From JABMQB01 sp963678235 (lineage in GTDB: Bacteria > Bacteroidota > Bacteroidia > Bacteroidales > Prolixibacteraceae), in NCBI GenBank assembly GCA_963678235.1, contig OY782766.1:4402001-4466000 (forward strand): 64,000 nt of DNA, given 5' to 3'. How positions within the stretch are numbered: position 1 is the first letter of the stretch; each line of letters starts with the position of its first letter. The notes beneath the pieces were generated by a model, which was not told the DNA's origin, did not search any database, and saw nothing but the letters and a program-made list of their open reading frames with translations. Below, in pieces: positions 1 through 9,286 of this stretch. The translations under genes were made by a program, and so were the position numbers.

Positions 1-860
1 ATACCACCCATCGCGAGAAACTTAAAGAGCTAAGTGCAATGATGGACCGTGCAAACAACGGAGGGGTTTATACCGATAAATTCATAAAAGGGAAACTTGC
101 ATTTATCGATAAATATAAGTTGCCCATAAAAGTTAAGTTTCAGAGTTATAAGTTTGGAACCGATTCCATTCCTTCACCAAATACCAGTTATAAACATTAT
201 GCCCACAACAAAAACGATTCGGCTAAAGCCGATCCTACATTCGAATGGCTTGTTAATGAAATGAAAGACGATGAAGATGTTGAGCTTGAGTGGGGATATT
301 ATGACAAAGATGGGAAAAGGCATGGAGGACATTGGGTAACTGTATCAGGTGTTAGCGATGTTGGTACAGCCAGAGGTTTGTATTTTAAAGATGATACCAA
401 TCAGCGCGATTCTGCCGGAACAAGGCAGCAATACGTAAACTGGCGCTTGTCGAAAAGCGGGGAACCATACCTCCCACAGGTTTCAACCAGCAAATATGCC
501 GCAATGGTTGAGTCGGTGGTTTCCGAAAGTTACGATTCAACGATGACTTTTATCCCGACTTCAAGTGAGCTGATACCCGAAACTGACGAACTTGGCTTGC
601 TTGTCTATAAAAATCCAAGTAAGGCAGATGAAGTCTTAAATATTGAATTCAACGTAAACGGAGATTGCGATGTTAACCTTGCCGTTACCAGTATCAATGG
701 GAATTTGGTTTATGCCCAAAAACTTCATTACCTGACAGCAGGCAGAAAAGTAGTTCAGTGGGATGGTAAATCAAATGGTGGTTTTGCCCCGGTTGGTTCG
801 TTCATTGTAACGGTGCAAGCATGTGGGAAAACATCGTCAGTGAAAATAGTTAGGCAATAA
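1..860 (+). CDS. C-terminal part of a secreted protein with a T9SS-like sorting domain (5' partial)
   Basis: The reading frame is open to the left edge (first complete codon at base 3), so the start is missing and the methionine at 39 is probably internal. The visible part has a globular region with the motif GGHWVTVSGV, reminiscent of the histidine segment of papain-like or C39-like peptidase folds, but no cysteine partner is in view, so a protease role is only a guess. The last ~80 residues (from about VYKNPSKADEV) form a beta-rich FlgD/type A sorting-like domain ending VKIVRQ. Such tails direct export by the type IX secretion system of Bacteroidota, which fits the porQ gene in this window. 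A strong terminator follows. Confidence 0.7.
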   Translation, partial: TTHREKLKELSAMMDRANNGGVYTDKFIKGKLAFIDKYKLPIKVKFQSYKFGTDSIPSPNTSYKHYAHNKNDSAKADPTFEWLVNEMKDDEDVELEWGYYDKDGKRHGGHWVTVSGVSDVGTARGLYFKDDTNQRDSAGTRQQYVNWRLSKSGEPYLPQVSTSKYAAMVESVVSESYDSTMTFIPTSSELIPETDELGLLVYKNPSKADEVLNIEFNVNGDCDVNLAVTSINGNLVYAQKLHYLTAGRKVVQWDGKSNGGFAPVGSFIVTVQACGKTSSVKIVRQ

Positions 861-880
861 AAAAAGCACAATTGGATATA

Positions 881-918
881 AAAACGGGGCTCAAAATTTC
901 ATGGCCCCGTTTTTTTTG
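881..918 (+). terminator. Rho-independent terminator of the secreted protein gene
   Basis: A perfect 10-bp stem (AAAACGGGGC at 881-890 with GCCCCGTTTT at 904-913) with a 13-base loop runs into a T-tract, just after the stop at 860. Confidence 0.88.
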
Positions 919-1037
919 AAAGGCTTGAATAAAATACAAAAACAGGGTTTAGAAAATGTTTTATCCTGATTCATTATAAACTTCTTGAATCAATCAAATA
1001 ACTTATTAATTTTGAGGTACAGGTTAAATATAGGTAT

Positions 1038-1898
1038 ATGAAAATAAATAAAGCCCTAATAACAGCGGCAGGTCCTGATCAACATAATTTGCCACTTCAA
1101 ATTTTAATAGATAAAAACCGAAATAAAAAATCGGTGCTGGAAATCCTGATAGATGAAATCTTATCCGCAGGAATCAAAGAAATTGGGGTGGTGGTTCAAC
1201 CCTCAGATATTAAAAATTTTGAGAAAGCCCTTGGTAACCAGAAAAATAACATCACTTTTATTCCTCAGTCCAATCCCCGGGGGTATGGGCATGCACTTTT
1301 GGCAGGATCTTCATTTTTGAATAATGAACCTTTTTTGCACCTGGTTGGTGACCACTTATACCTTAGCCGCGAAGGTGAAAATATTGCCCGTCAGGTAATT
1401 GAATTGGCGCAGAATAATAAATGTTCGGTTTCCACTGTTCAGGCAACCCGCGAAAATAGTATCATGAATTTTGGAACAATTGGTGCCATGCGCATTCAGG
1501 GAAAGAATCAATTGTTTCAAATTAGTCAGGTGAAGGAAAAACCAACACCAACCTACGCTGAGCAAAATTTAATGATTCCAGGCTTAAGGGCAGGATACTA
1601 CCTTTGTTTTTTCGGGATGCATGTTTTTACACCCTTGATATTGGAATTGTTAGAAAAGAACAGTTTCAATAATCCAAACAGCAACCTTGGCTTAAGCGAA
1701 TCATTGGACAAATTATCGAAACACAGCAAGTATTTGGCTTTGGAAATGAATAACCTGAGGTATGACCTGGGGCAGGATTATGGCTTGTTAAAAGCTCAAC
1801 TGGCGATTTCTTTATCGGGAAAAGACAGGGATTTGATTTTATCGGAATTGACACAGTTTTTTATTGATCGTGAAAAATACAATAACGACTTAGGATAA
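1038..1898 (+). CDS. NDP-sugar pyrophosphorylase-like nucleotidyltransferase (atypical)
   Basis: A 286-residue protein of the Rossmann-like NTP_transferase family, most like UTP-glucose-1-phosphate uridylyltransferases. Visible features are the N-terminal strand KALITAAG, the conserved block PRGYGHALLAG and the metal/sugar-binding GDHLYLS segment. The usual nucleotide-binding loop GxGTR after AAG is replaced by PDQHN, so the canonical arginine is missing. The family may have a variant loop, or the protein may be regulatory. Its stop overlaps the start of the next gene by one base (TAATG), so the two are translationally coupled. That gene is a sugar kinase/pyrophosphorylase fusion, which suggests a shared nucleotide-sugar pathway. 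The substrate is unknown. Confidence 0.75.
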   Translation: MKINKALITAAGPDQHNLPLQILIDKNRNKKSVLEILIDEILSAGIKEIGVVVQPSDIKNFEKALGNQKNNITFIPQSNPRGYGHALLAGSSFLNNEPFLHLVGDHLYLSREGENIARQVIELAQNNKCSVSTVQATRENSIMNFGTIGAMRIQGKNQLFQISQVKEKPTPTYAEQNLMIPGLRAGYYLCFFGMHVFTPLILELLEKNSFNNPNSNLGLSESLDKLSKHSKYLALEMNNLRYDLGQDYGLLKAQLAISLSGKDRDLILSELTQFFIDREKYNNDLG

Positions 1899-4800
1899 TG
1901 GCATATCTGGTTGAAATTATAACAGCTCAACAAGCCGATAAAAGGGACCAGTCCATTGAGTCGTTTTGTGAAAACTCAAGTACCCAAACCTTAATCGAAG
2001 AATGTGAAGCACTTGAACAGTTCAGGATTAGCAGCTCAAATTTGTATGAAAAAGTTCGGGCACTGTTTTTCTTATATGCGATTCATCGTTTTTATATTCC
2101 ATTCAGAAAAGAAACAACTACCGAAGGTTTAATCCCATACGAAGCCTACGAGCATATTTTGCAGCGTAGGTTCGAAGATGCAATTTTGATTTTATTGCGT
2201 ATTCAAAAAAACAATGGACCAAACGAGGGAATTTCAAGCGCTTTGGCTGATGCATACCATAAGCTTGGATTTCAAACCCTTGCAAATCAGGTGAAAATTA
2301 GTGTTCGTACAACTGCTGGAAACAACTGGATGTTTCGAATGGGGCACCCAATTGATCACCCTTTGCGTTTTGATTCACGTTTAACCCGAAAAGACCCCAA
2401 AACTGGTTTATTCCCGGTAATAGCTGAAACAACACCCGTCCGAATGGATTTATCACACAGTTGTTGGAGCGATATTTTCTTTTTGGGAATGGATTATCCT
2501 GAAGGCGCCAAAGTTTTAAATATCTCGGTTAATTTATGCATTTCGGGAACCCAAAACAAACCAACTCCCCCAATTGAAACCTATTTAAGGGTAATTGAGG
2601 AGCCTGTGATTAGATTAACCAGCACCGATTTGGAAGCAAGCGCAGATATCAAACAAATAGCTGAAGTATTTGATTTTGCAAAAGACTACCTTGGTTTATT
2701 AAAAGCAGCGCTAATTGCATCGGGCATTGTTCCTCCCGGATTGGAAGGAATTCAAATGCCGGTTGGTTCTTTACTTGAGAATATGGTTGGTCCCGGGCTT
2801 GGGATCGAGATTGTCAGTCAGGTTAATAATATTCCCAAAGGTTCACGCCTGGCTGTTTCTACCAATTTACTTGCTTCGTTAATTTCACTTTGTTTAAGGG
2901 CAACTGGTCAGGTGAATAACATTGATGGGGCTTTAGAAGAAAACGAACGAAGGCTGGTTGCTGCCAAAGCAATCCTTGGCGAATGGCTTGGTGGTTCGGG
3001 TGGTGGATGGCAGGATTCGGGAGGAGTTTGGCCAGGAATTAAAATAATTAGTGGAGCGAAGGCGAAAGAAAACGACCCTGAATTTGGAATTAGCAAAGGA
3101 CAATTGCTTCCGACTCATAAAATATTAACCGAAGAAGATGTTTCTTCAGAAACAAGAAAAAAACTTCAAGACTCTTTGGTTGTAGTTCATGGTGGAATGG
3201 CACAAGATGTGGGGCCGATTTTGGAAATGGTAACCGAAAAATACTTGCTTCGGTCGCCAAAAGAATGGCAGGCACGTAAAAATGCCATTAAATACTTTAA
3301 CCATGTTGTAAAGGAGCTGAAAAATGGGGATATTCAAAAAATCGGGGCTTTTACCCAACAAAATTTTGAGGGTCCTATCCAGGATATTATTCCATGGGCA
3401 TCAAATGCATTTACCGAAAAATTAATTCGTAAAACCCGTGAAAAATATAATGACCAGTTTTGGGGATTCTGGATGATGGGTGGAATGTCAGGCGGCGGAA
3501 TGGGTTTTATATTCGATCCGAAAATAAAAACAGAGGCGAAGGCATGGTTGCTTGAAACAATGAAAAACTTGAAAAAGCAATTGCAGGAATCATTGCCATT
3601 TGCCATGGATCCGGTGGTTTACGATTTTAAAATCAATGAAAATGGAACATTTGGTAATCTGAAGATAGGAGAAGATGCCTTATTGCCAAATGAATATTAT
3701 ACGCTTATACTTCCAGCTTTATTAAAAAAAGAAATAAGTGAACTGACCGATTCTCAGCGCGATGAGTTAAGAATATTATCTGATTCTTATAAAAAGAATA
3801 AAGAATATACGGGCTTTATCACAAACCTGTTCGAACGAATTATTCCTCAAGAAGAAGTCACAGGCGAGGAAGGGAAAAAACTACCTGATTTACTCAATGA
3901 AAATGGTTTTGACAAAGAATTCCATGAAGAAATTAAAAGCAAACTAAAAGCCGGGCGGATTGGATTGGCACAGAATAGGTTGCCTGTAAATTCTAAGATT
4001 TCAGATCCTCAAAAACAAGAAATAATAAATCTGTCAGAAGTAATAGAACAAAACAGGGAGATTGGGGAAAAGGCAATTCGAAACAATGAATTGGCGATTG
4101 TAACGCTGGCCGGTGGAGTTGGAAGCAGATGGACAAAAGGCGCGGGTGTGGTAAAATCGCTTCATCCGTTTATAAAATTTTCGGGCATTCATCGTAATTT
4201 CCTGGATATACAACTTGCCAAAAACCGTAAAATTGCAACTGGTTTTGGGGCAAAAATCCCACATGTTTTTACAACAAGTTACCTTACCCACGATCCAATT
4301 ACCGAATATATAAATCAGTTGGATTTAAACGAATCGGTTTATCTTTCAAAAGGACGGTTTATTGGGCAACGCTTATATCCGACAGAACGTGACCTGAGAT
4401 TTTATTGGGATGAGATGCCCCAGCAGTTGCTGGATGAGCAAGCTCAAAAAATGCAGGACAGCCTTCACCATGCCTTGATCAACTGGGCAAAATCGAACGG
4501 CGAAGGCGATGATTATACAGCAAACAAACCCCAACAATGTATTCACCCGGTTGGGCATTGGTTTGAAATACCAAATATGTTGCTTAATGGCACACTTCAA
4601 AAAATGCTGGAGGATAACCCGGGATTGAACTATTTATTGGTGCACAACATTGATACCCTTGGTGCAAATGCTGATCCTGAAGTACTTGGCGCGCATATTC
4701 AAAATGGTTTTGATTTATCGGCTGAAGTAATTCCAAGATGGCTGGATGACCGTGGTGGTGGCTTGGCAAAAATTAATGGCAAAGTACGTTTGATTGAAGG

Positions 4801-5206
4801 AATGGCATTGCCCAATGAAAAGATTGAATTTAACCTAACCTATTATAATTCCAATACGTTCTGGCTCTCTATCGATCCGCTATTGAATGCATTTGGTATA
4901 AATAGAACTAATTTGAACCAGCCGGATAAAGTGAAAGACGCAATTATAAGTATGGCCCAACTTATGCCTGCCTATATTACTTTGAAGGAAGTAAAAAAAC
5001 GTTGGGGAAAAGGACAGGAAGATATTTATCCGGTAGCCCAATTTGAGAAATTGTGGGGAGACATGACTTCCTTGGATAATTTAAATACAGGCTTTTTTGA
5101 AGTAAAACGCTCAAGGGGGCAGCAATTGAAAGAAGTTGCCCAATTGGACGCCTGGCTAAAAGATGGTTCGGCAGATTATATCCAGTCTATTTGTAAGTGG
5201 GATTAA
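1898..5206 (+). CDS. GHMP sugar kinase - UDPGP-type pyrophosphorylase fusion
   Basis: A 1102-residue, probably cytosolic protein. Residues ~175-390 resemble the fucokinase branch of GHMP kinases: TPVRMDLSHSCWSD (~179-192), the phosphate loop IPKGSRLAVSTNLL (~312-325) and GGGWQDSGG (~368-376). The C-terminal GHMP motif MMGGMSGGGMGF lies near 523-535. From ~728 a UDPGP-family pyrophosphorylase begins (AIVTLAGGVGSRW, later LVHNIDTLGAN). The predicted job is phosphorylation of a free sugar at C1 followed by nucleotidylation, that is, a salvage route to an NDP-sugar. The order kinase then pyrophosphorylase is the reverse of Bacteroides Fkp. The sugar and nucleotide cannot be told from sequence. 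It is coupled to the upstream nucleotidyltransferase by a one-base overlap. Confidence 0.8.
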   Translation: MAYLVEIITAQQADKRDQSIESFCENSSTQTLIEECEALEQFRISSSNLYEKVRALFFLYAIHRFYIPFRKETTTEGLIPYEAYEHILQRRFEDAILILLRIQKNNGPNEGISSALADAYHKLGFQTLANQVKISVRTTAGNNWMFRMGHPIDHPLRFDSRLTRKDPKTGLFPVIAETTPVRMDLSHSCWSDIFFLGMDYPEGAKVLNISVNLCISGTQNKPTPPIETYLRVIEEPVIRLTSTDLEASADIKQIAEVFDFAKDYLGLLKAALIASGIVPPGLEGIQMPVGSLLENMVGPGLGIEIVSQVNNIPKGSRLAVSTNLLASLISLCLRATGQVNNIDGALEENERRLVAAKAILGEWLGGSGGGWQDSGGVWPGIKIISGAKAKENDPEFGISKGQLLPTHKILTEEDVSSETRKKLQDSLVVVHGGMAQDVGPILEMVTEKYLLRSPKEWQARKNAIKYFNHVVKELKNGDIQKIGAFTQQNFEGPIQDIIPWASNAFTEKLIRKTREKYNDQFWGFWMMGGMSGGGMGFIFDPKIKTEAKAWLLETMKNLKKQLQESLPFAMDPVVYDFKINENGTFGNLKIGEDALLPNEYYTLILPALLKKEISELTDSQRDELRILSDSYKKNKEYTGFITNLFERIIPQEEVTGEEGKKLPDLLNENGFDKEFHEEIKSKLKAGRIGLAQNRLPVNSKISDPQKQEIINLSEVIEQNREIGEKAIRNNELAIVTLAGGVGSRWTKGAGVVKSLHPFIKFSGIHRNFLDIQLAKNRKIATGFGAKIPHVFTTSYLTHDPITEYINQLDLNESVYLSKGRFIGQRLYPTERDLRFYWDEMPQQLLDEQAQKMQDSLHHALINWAKSNGEGDDYTANKPQQCIHPVGHWFEIPNMLLNGTLQKMLEDNPGLNYLLVHNIDTLGANADPEVLGAHIQNGFDLSAEVIPRWLDDRGGGLAKINGKVRLIEGMALPNEKIEFNLTYYNSNTFWLSIDPLLNAFGINRTNLNQPDKVKDAIISMAQLMPAYITLKEVKKRWGKGQEDIYPVAQFEKLWGDMTSLDNLNTGFFEVKRSRGQQLKEVAQLDAWLKDGSADYIQSICKWD

Positions 5207-5354
5207 GCCCTATTTTAGAATAATAGGCAGTGATTATTGATCATACAATTTGGATTGATTTTCCGACAGTATTTTTTTAATGGCGTTAACTCATCTTAAC
5301 ATTCCAAATCCGAATTTACGTGATTTTATCGCTACTTTTACCATGTAGTTGATT

Positions 5355-5687
5355 ATGAAAGCAATCGTCACCATATTATTGTTTTTGTTCATCCTTACAA
5401 TTAATTGCAGGGCTGGCAGGCAAATTCGGATAATCGAGCGTGATCAAACAGTTTCTTTAGTTAGCAATTCAGCTACAAATATTCAGGTTGGGTTTGATTT
5501 CATTTTATCAGAAGAAAACGAAGCCAACGATTTTAGTGAAGTAGTATTGATTCCTTACATTGATAATTGCACCGAAAAAGAACTTGTTGAAGATGAAATA
5601 CTTGTTATTTGTCGCATAAATATATCCCATTCATCAAACATCAATAACCTGCTTGTTGATCTTCCCCCTCCTTTTTTTCGTGGCTAA
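5355..5687 (+). CDS. Small exported protein of unknown function
   Basis: The start chosen is the ATG at 5355; a TTG two codons earlier is less likely. The ~110-residue product begins with a hydrophobic signal sequence (AIVTILLFLFILTINC). The cysteine is preceded by N, so a lipobox is not convincing and a type I cleavage is as likely. The rest is acidic and beta-prone and ends with a proline-rich LPPPFFRG. I recognise no family. It stands alone between the sugar-nucleotide locus and another small unknown. Confidence 0.5.
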   Translation: MKAIVTILLFLFILTINCRAGRQIRIIERDQTVSLVSNSATNIQVGFDFILSEENEANDFSEVVLIPYIDNCTEKELVEDEILVICRINISHSSNINNLLVDLPPPFFRG

Positions 5688-5788
5688 ATCATAAACGCCT
5701 TTGAGTATCCTTATTGTTTAAGGATTAAAGAGTTAAACTTTATCGGTAACATAGGTTGCCATTGTTGTTTAATTTTAAATTAATAGTC

Positions 5789-6196
5789 ATGAAAAATAGC
5801 AGCAAACAAAACGAAATAAATGATCAGTTTTTATACGGAAGGTCACCCATTATTAAACAAGAATTAGGAAATGAAATCAAGATCATAGATTATCTTAAAG
5901 ATACAGGGAATGGTCAATATTTAATCACCTTACATTCGCAAGTGTTGGTTGATAATGAGTTGGTAGTAATCGTTCGGGAGAATAGGGTAATTTTGTTGGT
6001 TACTGAAAAGGTTTACCCACAACGGTCCGGGAACGTGTTTACCAGTGACTGGCAAAGTTTTTATCCAAAGTCATACATTCGTATGCGGAATGTGAAAATA
6101 TTACTTCCCGGCGATAACTTCTATATATTACGCCATTTTCAAATTGAAGAAAGCTTCTTGCTGAAAATATTTCTCGGTAAATTGAACGAAAATTGA
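5789..6196 (+). CDS. Hypothetical protein
   Basis: A 135-residue protein. The ATG at 5789 (MKNSSKQNE) is preferred over a TTG at 5756 because the upstream extension is low in coding character. There is no signal peptide or membrane segment. The middle (ENRVILLVTEKVYPQR) and end (MRNVKILLPGDNFYILRHFQ) look like a small mixed alpha/beta domain. No family is recognised. A terminator hairpin follows directly. Confidence 0.5.
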   Translation: MKNSSKQNEINDQFLYGRSPIIKQELGNEIKIIDYLKDTGNGQYLITLHSQVLVDNELVVIVRENRVILLVTEKVYPQRSGNVFTSDWQSFYPKSYIRMRNVKILLPGDNFYILRHFQIEESFLLKIFLGKLNEN

Positions 6197-6208
6197 GTTT
6201 CACGAAAG

Positions 6209-6236
6209 AGGATGTACATTTGTGCATCCTTTTTTT
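6209..6236 (+). terminator. Rho-independent terminator
   Basis: A 9-bp stem (AGGATGTAC/GTGCATCCT, one G-T pair) with an ATTT loop is followed by seven T. It lies between convergent genes and ends the 5789-6196 transcript. Confidence 0.85.
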
Positions 6237-6273
6237 CGTTTTGCAAGTGATGTATGAAAGAAGCAACTAATGT

Positions 6274-6693
6274 TTATACAAATTCTTTAATTTCCTTCAG
6301 GATTGCCTTTTTGGTTTTAAACCCGACCAGCCTTTTTACCTCTTTCCCATCCAGAAACAGGATTAATGTGGGTATGCTTCGGATATTGAATTGAGCAGCA
6401 AGGTTTTTCTGATATTCAACGTTTACTTTCGCTACCGTAACTCCGTTTTCCGGATCGTCAGCAATCTCATTCAGCACGGGAGCCATCATTTTGCACGGTC
6501 CACACCACGCAGCCCAAAAATCAACCAATACCAACCCTTTTCGTATTGCAGGTTTAAAATTTTTCTTTTCGAGCACTTTAATTTTGGGGCTTTTTTTAAC
6601 ATCAGCAACCTTTTTTGATTTATAAGCACCAAATCCAAATAATGCTAAAACAGCGATCACAACAAGTATAATAATCCAAACCAATGTAGACAT
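6274..6693 (-). CDS. Membrane-anchored thioredoxin
   Basis: 139 residues from the ATG at 6693 (MSTLVW); a longer reading from 6741 lacks a plausible site. An N-terminal hydrophobic anchor (residues ~4-24, LVWIIILVVIAVLALFGFGA) is followed by a lysine-rich linker and a full thioredoxin domain with the redox motif WCGPCK, the cis-proline region IRSIPTLILF and a closing helix. The positively charged linker after the anchor suggests the domain stays on the cytoplasmic side, where it would reduce disulfides, but topology is uncertain. It is convergent with the gene at 5789. Confidence 0.9.
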   Translation of the reverse strand: MSTLVWIIILVVIAVLALFGFGAYKSKKVADVKKSPKIKVLEKKNFKPAIRKGLVLVDFWAAWCGPCKMMAPVLNEIADDPENGVTVAKVNVEYQKNLAAQFNIRSIPTLILFLDGKEVKRLVGFKTKKAILKEIKEFV

Positions 6694-6738
6694 GAGAAAT
6701 AAATTTATTGCAAAGAAACCTATTTCTAATGCAAGGCA

Positions 6739-6765
6739 CAAAAAAAAAGTCCATAAATATGGACT
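6739..6765 (-). terminator. Terminator downstream of the 6793-7680 gene
   Basis: Read on the minus strand, AGTCCATA/TATGGACT forms a tight stem (6748-6765) followed by a run of nine T. It separates the upstream secreted protein from the thioredoxin gene. Confidence 0.8.
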
Positions 6766-6792
6766 CTTTTATTTTACGTTTTACAAGTGCTA

Positions 6793-7680
6793 TTATTTGG
6801 TCAATCGTTCCAAGTCTTTTTTAATATCCCCGGGCGTACTCATTATTTTCATAAAAGTCCCCATGGTTAGTTCTGGCCAGTGAAGTGCAATTCTATATTT
6901 GCCGGCAAGGCTGCTGGCTTCATTTCCCTGAAGGATTAGTTCATAGGGCAACGCACAAACATGCCCGTCTCCAATGATTGGCAAAAAATGAGCTTCTCCT
7001 TTTTCAGGGTTGGATAAGCCAACACCGAAAACCGCAATTTGCTTTTCAGGATATACGAGTTCATATACTTTTAAACAATCGCTGTTCCCATCCGATAAGT
7101 TTTTCTGAATGGTGGTTAGTCCCTCTTCGAATGAAGCAAAAATTTGTAGTTTGTCAACATCATCAAAATAGGGCATCATCACCTTGTAATGGTACTTTTG
7201 AAGTTTTTCAATTTTTAACAAACCGCCAAATGGTTCTGGTTTTACACCAACATTTAGGGCTGCAATTGCTTCTTTTGATATATTTAACAAGTCTTGTTCA
7301 TGCTTTTTTATGTTATCGGTGAAATAGGCATAAAACTGGTACATTGGATTTGTCATGCTTACAGATATCGATTTCCCTTCTTTTTTAAATCCGACCTTGA
7401 GCGTTGCTGCCAGTGCCCCTCTATTTTCAAAATCGATTGCAATTTTTTCCAGGTCATCCCTGGTGTATGTTAAAACGTATAAGTTTTCTGATGCCATAGG
7501 GGCATATTCACCCGTGATCCTGAAATTGGCTGTAAGTAAAGAACGTTTCACTTTATCTACCTCTTTGCTTATAGAAGAATCTTCTTTTTTTAGTAATAAA
7601 TAAGGTGCTAATTCATCGTTTTGTGCAAATGCTGATACACTAAGAAGCATGATTAGCCCAAGAATAAGAATGTTTTTCAT
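6793..7680 (-). CDS. Exported protein of unknown function (weak DUF302-like resemblance)
   Basis: 295 residues with a clear signal peptide (MKNILILGLIMLLSVSAFA, cleavage before QNDE). The remainder appears to consist of two related alpha/beta halves. The second (…AHFLPIIGDGHVCALPYELIL…) loosely recalls DUF302-type domains, but the match is by eye and weak. There are no catalytic motifs. It is transcribed alone, with its own terminator downstream. Location is periplasm or outer envelope. Confidence 0.6.
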   Translation of the reverse strand: MKNILILGLIMLLSVSAFAQNDELAPYLLLKKEDSSISKEVDKVKRSLLTANFRITGEYAPMASENLYVLTYTRDDLEKIAIDFENRGALAATLKVGFKKEGKSISVSMTNPMYQFYAYFTDNIKKHEQDLLNISKEAIAALNVGVKPEPFGGLLKIEKLQKYHYKVMMPYFDDVDKLQIFASFEEGLTTIQKNLSDGNSDCLKVYELVYPEKQIAVFGVGLSNPEKGEAHFLPIIGDGHVCALPYELILQGNEASSLAGKYRIALHWPELTMGTFMKIMSTPGDIKKDLERLTK

Positions 7681-7920
7681 CTGATTATCTATTGATTTAA
7701 GCCAAATGTATGTATTCTGTAAATGTTTTACTACAAAGGGCTTATGACATATATCATAGCGCGAAAAACATGACTAATGTCAGTGTTTTATTTGGGTTTC
7801 GCATCAAAGTTTTTTAAAATATATGCATTCTAAATTAAGGTATAGTAATCAAATTGTTAAGTATTTAATAGCTAGTTAGGATTGATGTAAGCTAACTGTT
7901 AAAAAAGCGGTAAAATTCGA

Positions 7921-7928
7921 CATCTTTG
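7921..7928 (+). promoter_or_regulatory. Candidate -7 box of the lysC promoter
   Basis: CATCTTTG differs by one base from the Bacteroidota -7 consensus TAnnTTTG and lies ~40 bases before lysC. No TTG at the -33 position is seen at the usual spacing. The 286-base gap upstream holds no other recognisable feature and no lysine riboswitch pattern that I could see. Confidence 0.35.
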
Positions 7929-7966
7929 CATTTATATACATTACTTAAGTCATTAGTTAAAATAAC

Positions 7967-9286
7967 ATGAAAGTATTAAAATTTGGAGGTACATCTGTTG
8001 GAACGGTTGAAAATATGAATGCCGTAATGCAGCTCATAACCGATGGAAAAGAAAAAATAGTTGTACTATCTGCCATGTCCGGGACAACAAATTCGTTAGT
8101 CGAAATCTGCAATTACCTTGGTGCACGAAATAAAGCTACTGCCCTTTTGAACATAGGGAAATTGGAGCAAAAATATAAAGAAGTGGTTGCCAGCTTGTTC
8201 AAAGAAGAAGAAAATAAAAAGGCAGGAACCTATGTTTGCGAAAGTAGTTTTGATACAATCAAATCGTTTTTATCAACAGGCTATAACAAGGTTGCCGAAA
8301 ATACCATATTGGCACAGGGTGAATTAATTTCTACGAAACTTTTCACCTTATTAATGAAAGAAAACGGGCATGACACAGTACTTTTGCCTGCCCTCGATTT
8401 TATGCGTATTGATAGCGATAAAGCCGCTGATGCTTATGCAATTAAGAAAAATATAAAAGTTGTTTTTAATAAATACCCAAAGTCTAAATATTACATCACC
8501 CAAGGATTTATTTGCCGAAACCATTCGGGAGATATTGATAACCTCCAAAGGGGAGGGAGTGACTATACTGCTTCACTAATAGGGGCTGCAATTGAAGCCA
8601 AAGAAATCCAAATTTGGACGGACATTGACGGGATTCATAACAACGATCCGAGATTTGTCGAGAACACGAAAAAAATTGACAACCTATCATTCGATGAGGC
8701 TGCCGAGCTTGCCTATTTTGGGGCAAAAATATTGCACCCATTAACCGTCATGCCAGCAAAGGTTGCAAATATACCTGTACGGTTGAAAAATACGATGAAC
8801 CCAACCGACCCTGGAACTTTGATTGCCGCCAAAACAACTGGAAAGGGAATTAAAGCAGTTGCTGCCAAAGATGAAATTACGGCGATAAAAATCCGTTCGG
8901 GAAGAATGCTTATGGCTTATGGTTTCCTTAAAAACGTATTTGAGGTTTTTGAGAAATACAAAACACCAATCGATATGATTTCTACTTCAGAAGTTGCTGT
9001 TTCGGTAACCATTGATAACATGCACTATTTGGATGAGATTGTTGCTGAACTAAAATTATTTGGTTCGGTTGAAGTGGATAAAAACCACTCAATTGTTTGT
9101 ATTGTCGGTACTATTATTAAAGAGGAACGTGGCTTTGCATCTAAAGTTTTTAATGCCCTCGATGGAATACCAATCCGAATGATCTCTTACGGTGGAAGTA
9201 AATACAATATTTCGGTGTTGGTTCCAACAAACCAAAAGAAAAATACACTAAAAGCTTTGAGTGATAATCTGTTAAATGCAAATTAA
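7967..9286 (+). CDS. lysC: Aspartate kinase
   Basis: 439 residues, the usual size for a monofunctional aspartokinase. It phosphorylates L-aspartate, the first step to lysine, diaminopimelate, threonine and methionine. The N-terminal KFGGTSVG motif (4-11), the substrate block LQRGGSDYTASL and the aspartate/metal region WTDIDGI are all present. The last ~140 residues hold paired ACT domains (IRSGRMLMAYGFL…, IVCIVGTI…) expected to bind a feedback amino acid. The last base overlaps the first base of lysA, so the pair forms a lysine/diaminopimelate operon. Confidence 0.96.
   Translation: MKVLKFGGTSVGTVENMNAVMQLITDGKEKIVVLSAMSGTTNSLVEICNYLGARNKATALLNIGKLEQKYKEVVASLFKEEENKKAGTYVCESSFDTIKSFLSTGYNKVAENTILAQGELISTKLFTLLMKENGHDTVLLPALDFMRIDSDKAADAYAIKKNIKVVFNKYPKSKYYITQGFICRNHSGDIDNLQRGGSDYTASLIGAAIEAKEIQIWTDIDGIHNNDPRFVENTKKIDNLSFDEAAELAYFGAKILHPLTVMPAKVANIPVRLKNTMNPTDPGTLIAAKTTGKGIKAVAAKDEITAIKIRSGRMLMAYGFLKNVFEVFEKYKTPIDMISTSEVAVSVTIDNMHYLDEIVAELKLFGSVEVDKNHSIVCIVGTIIKEERGFASKVFNALDGIPIRMISYGGSKYNISVLVPTNQKKNTLKALSDNLLNAN

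Noticed and set aside
5355..5687. Lipoprotein call for the 5355-5687 product
   Set aside because: The residue before the cysteine is Asn (LTINC), which does not fit the lipobox; kept as a generic exported protein.
7681..7966. Lysine riboswitch upstream of lysC
   Set aside because: The 286-base gap is AT-rich without the conserved stems of the L-box, and no terminator lies before the start codon.
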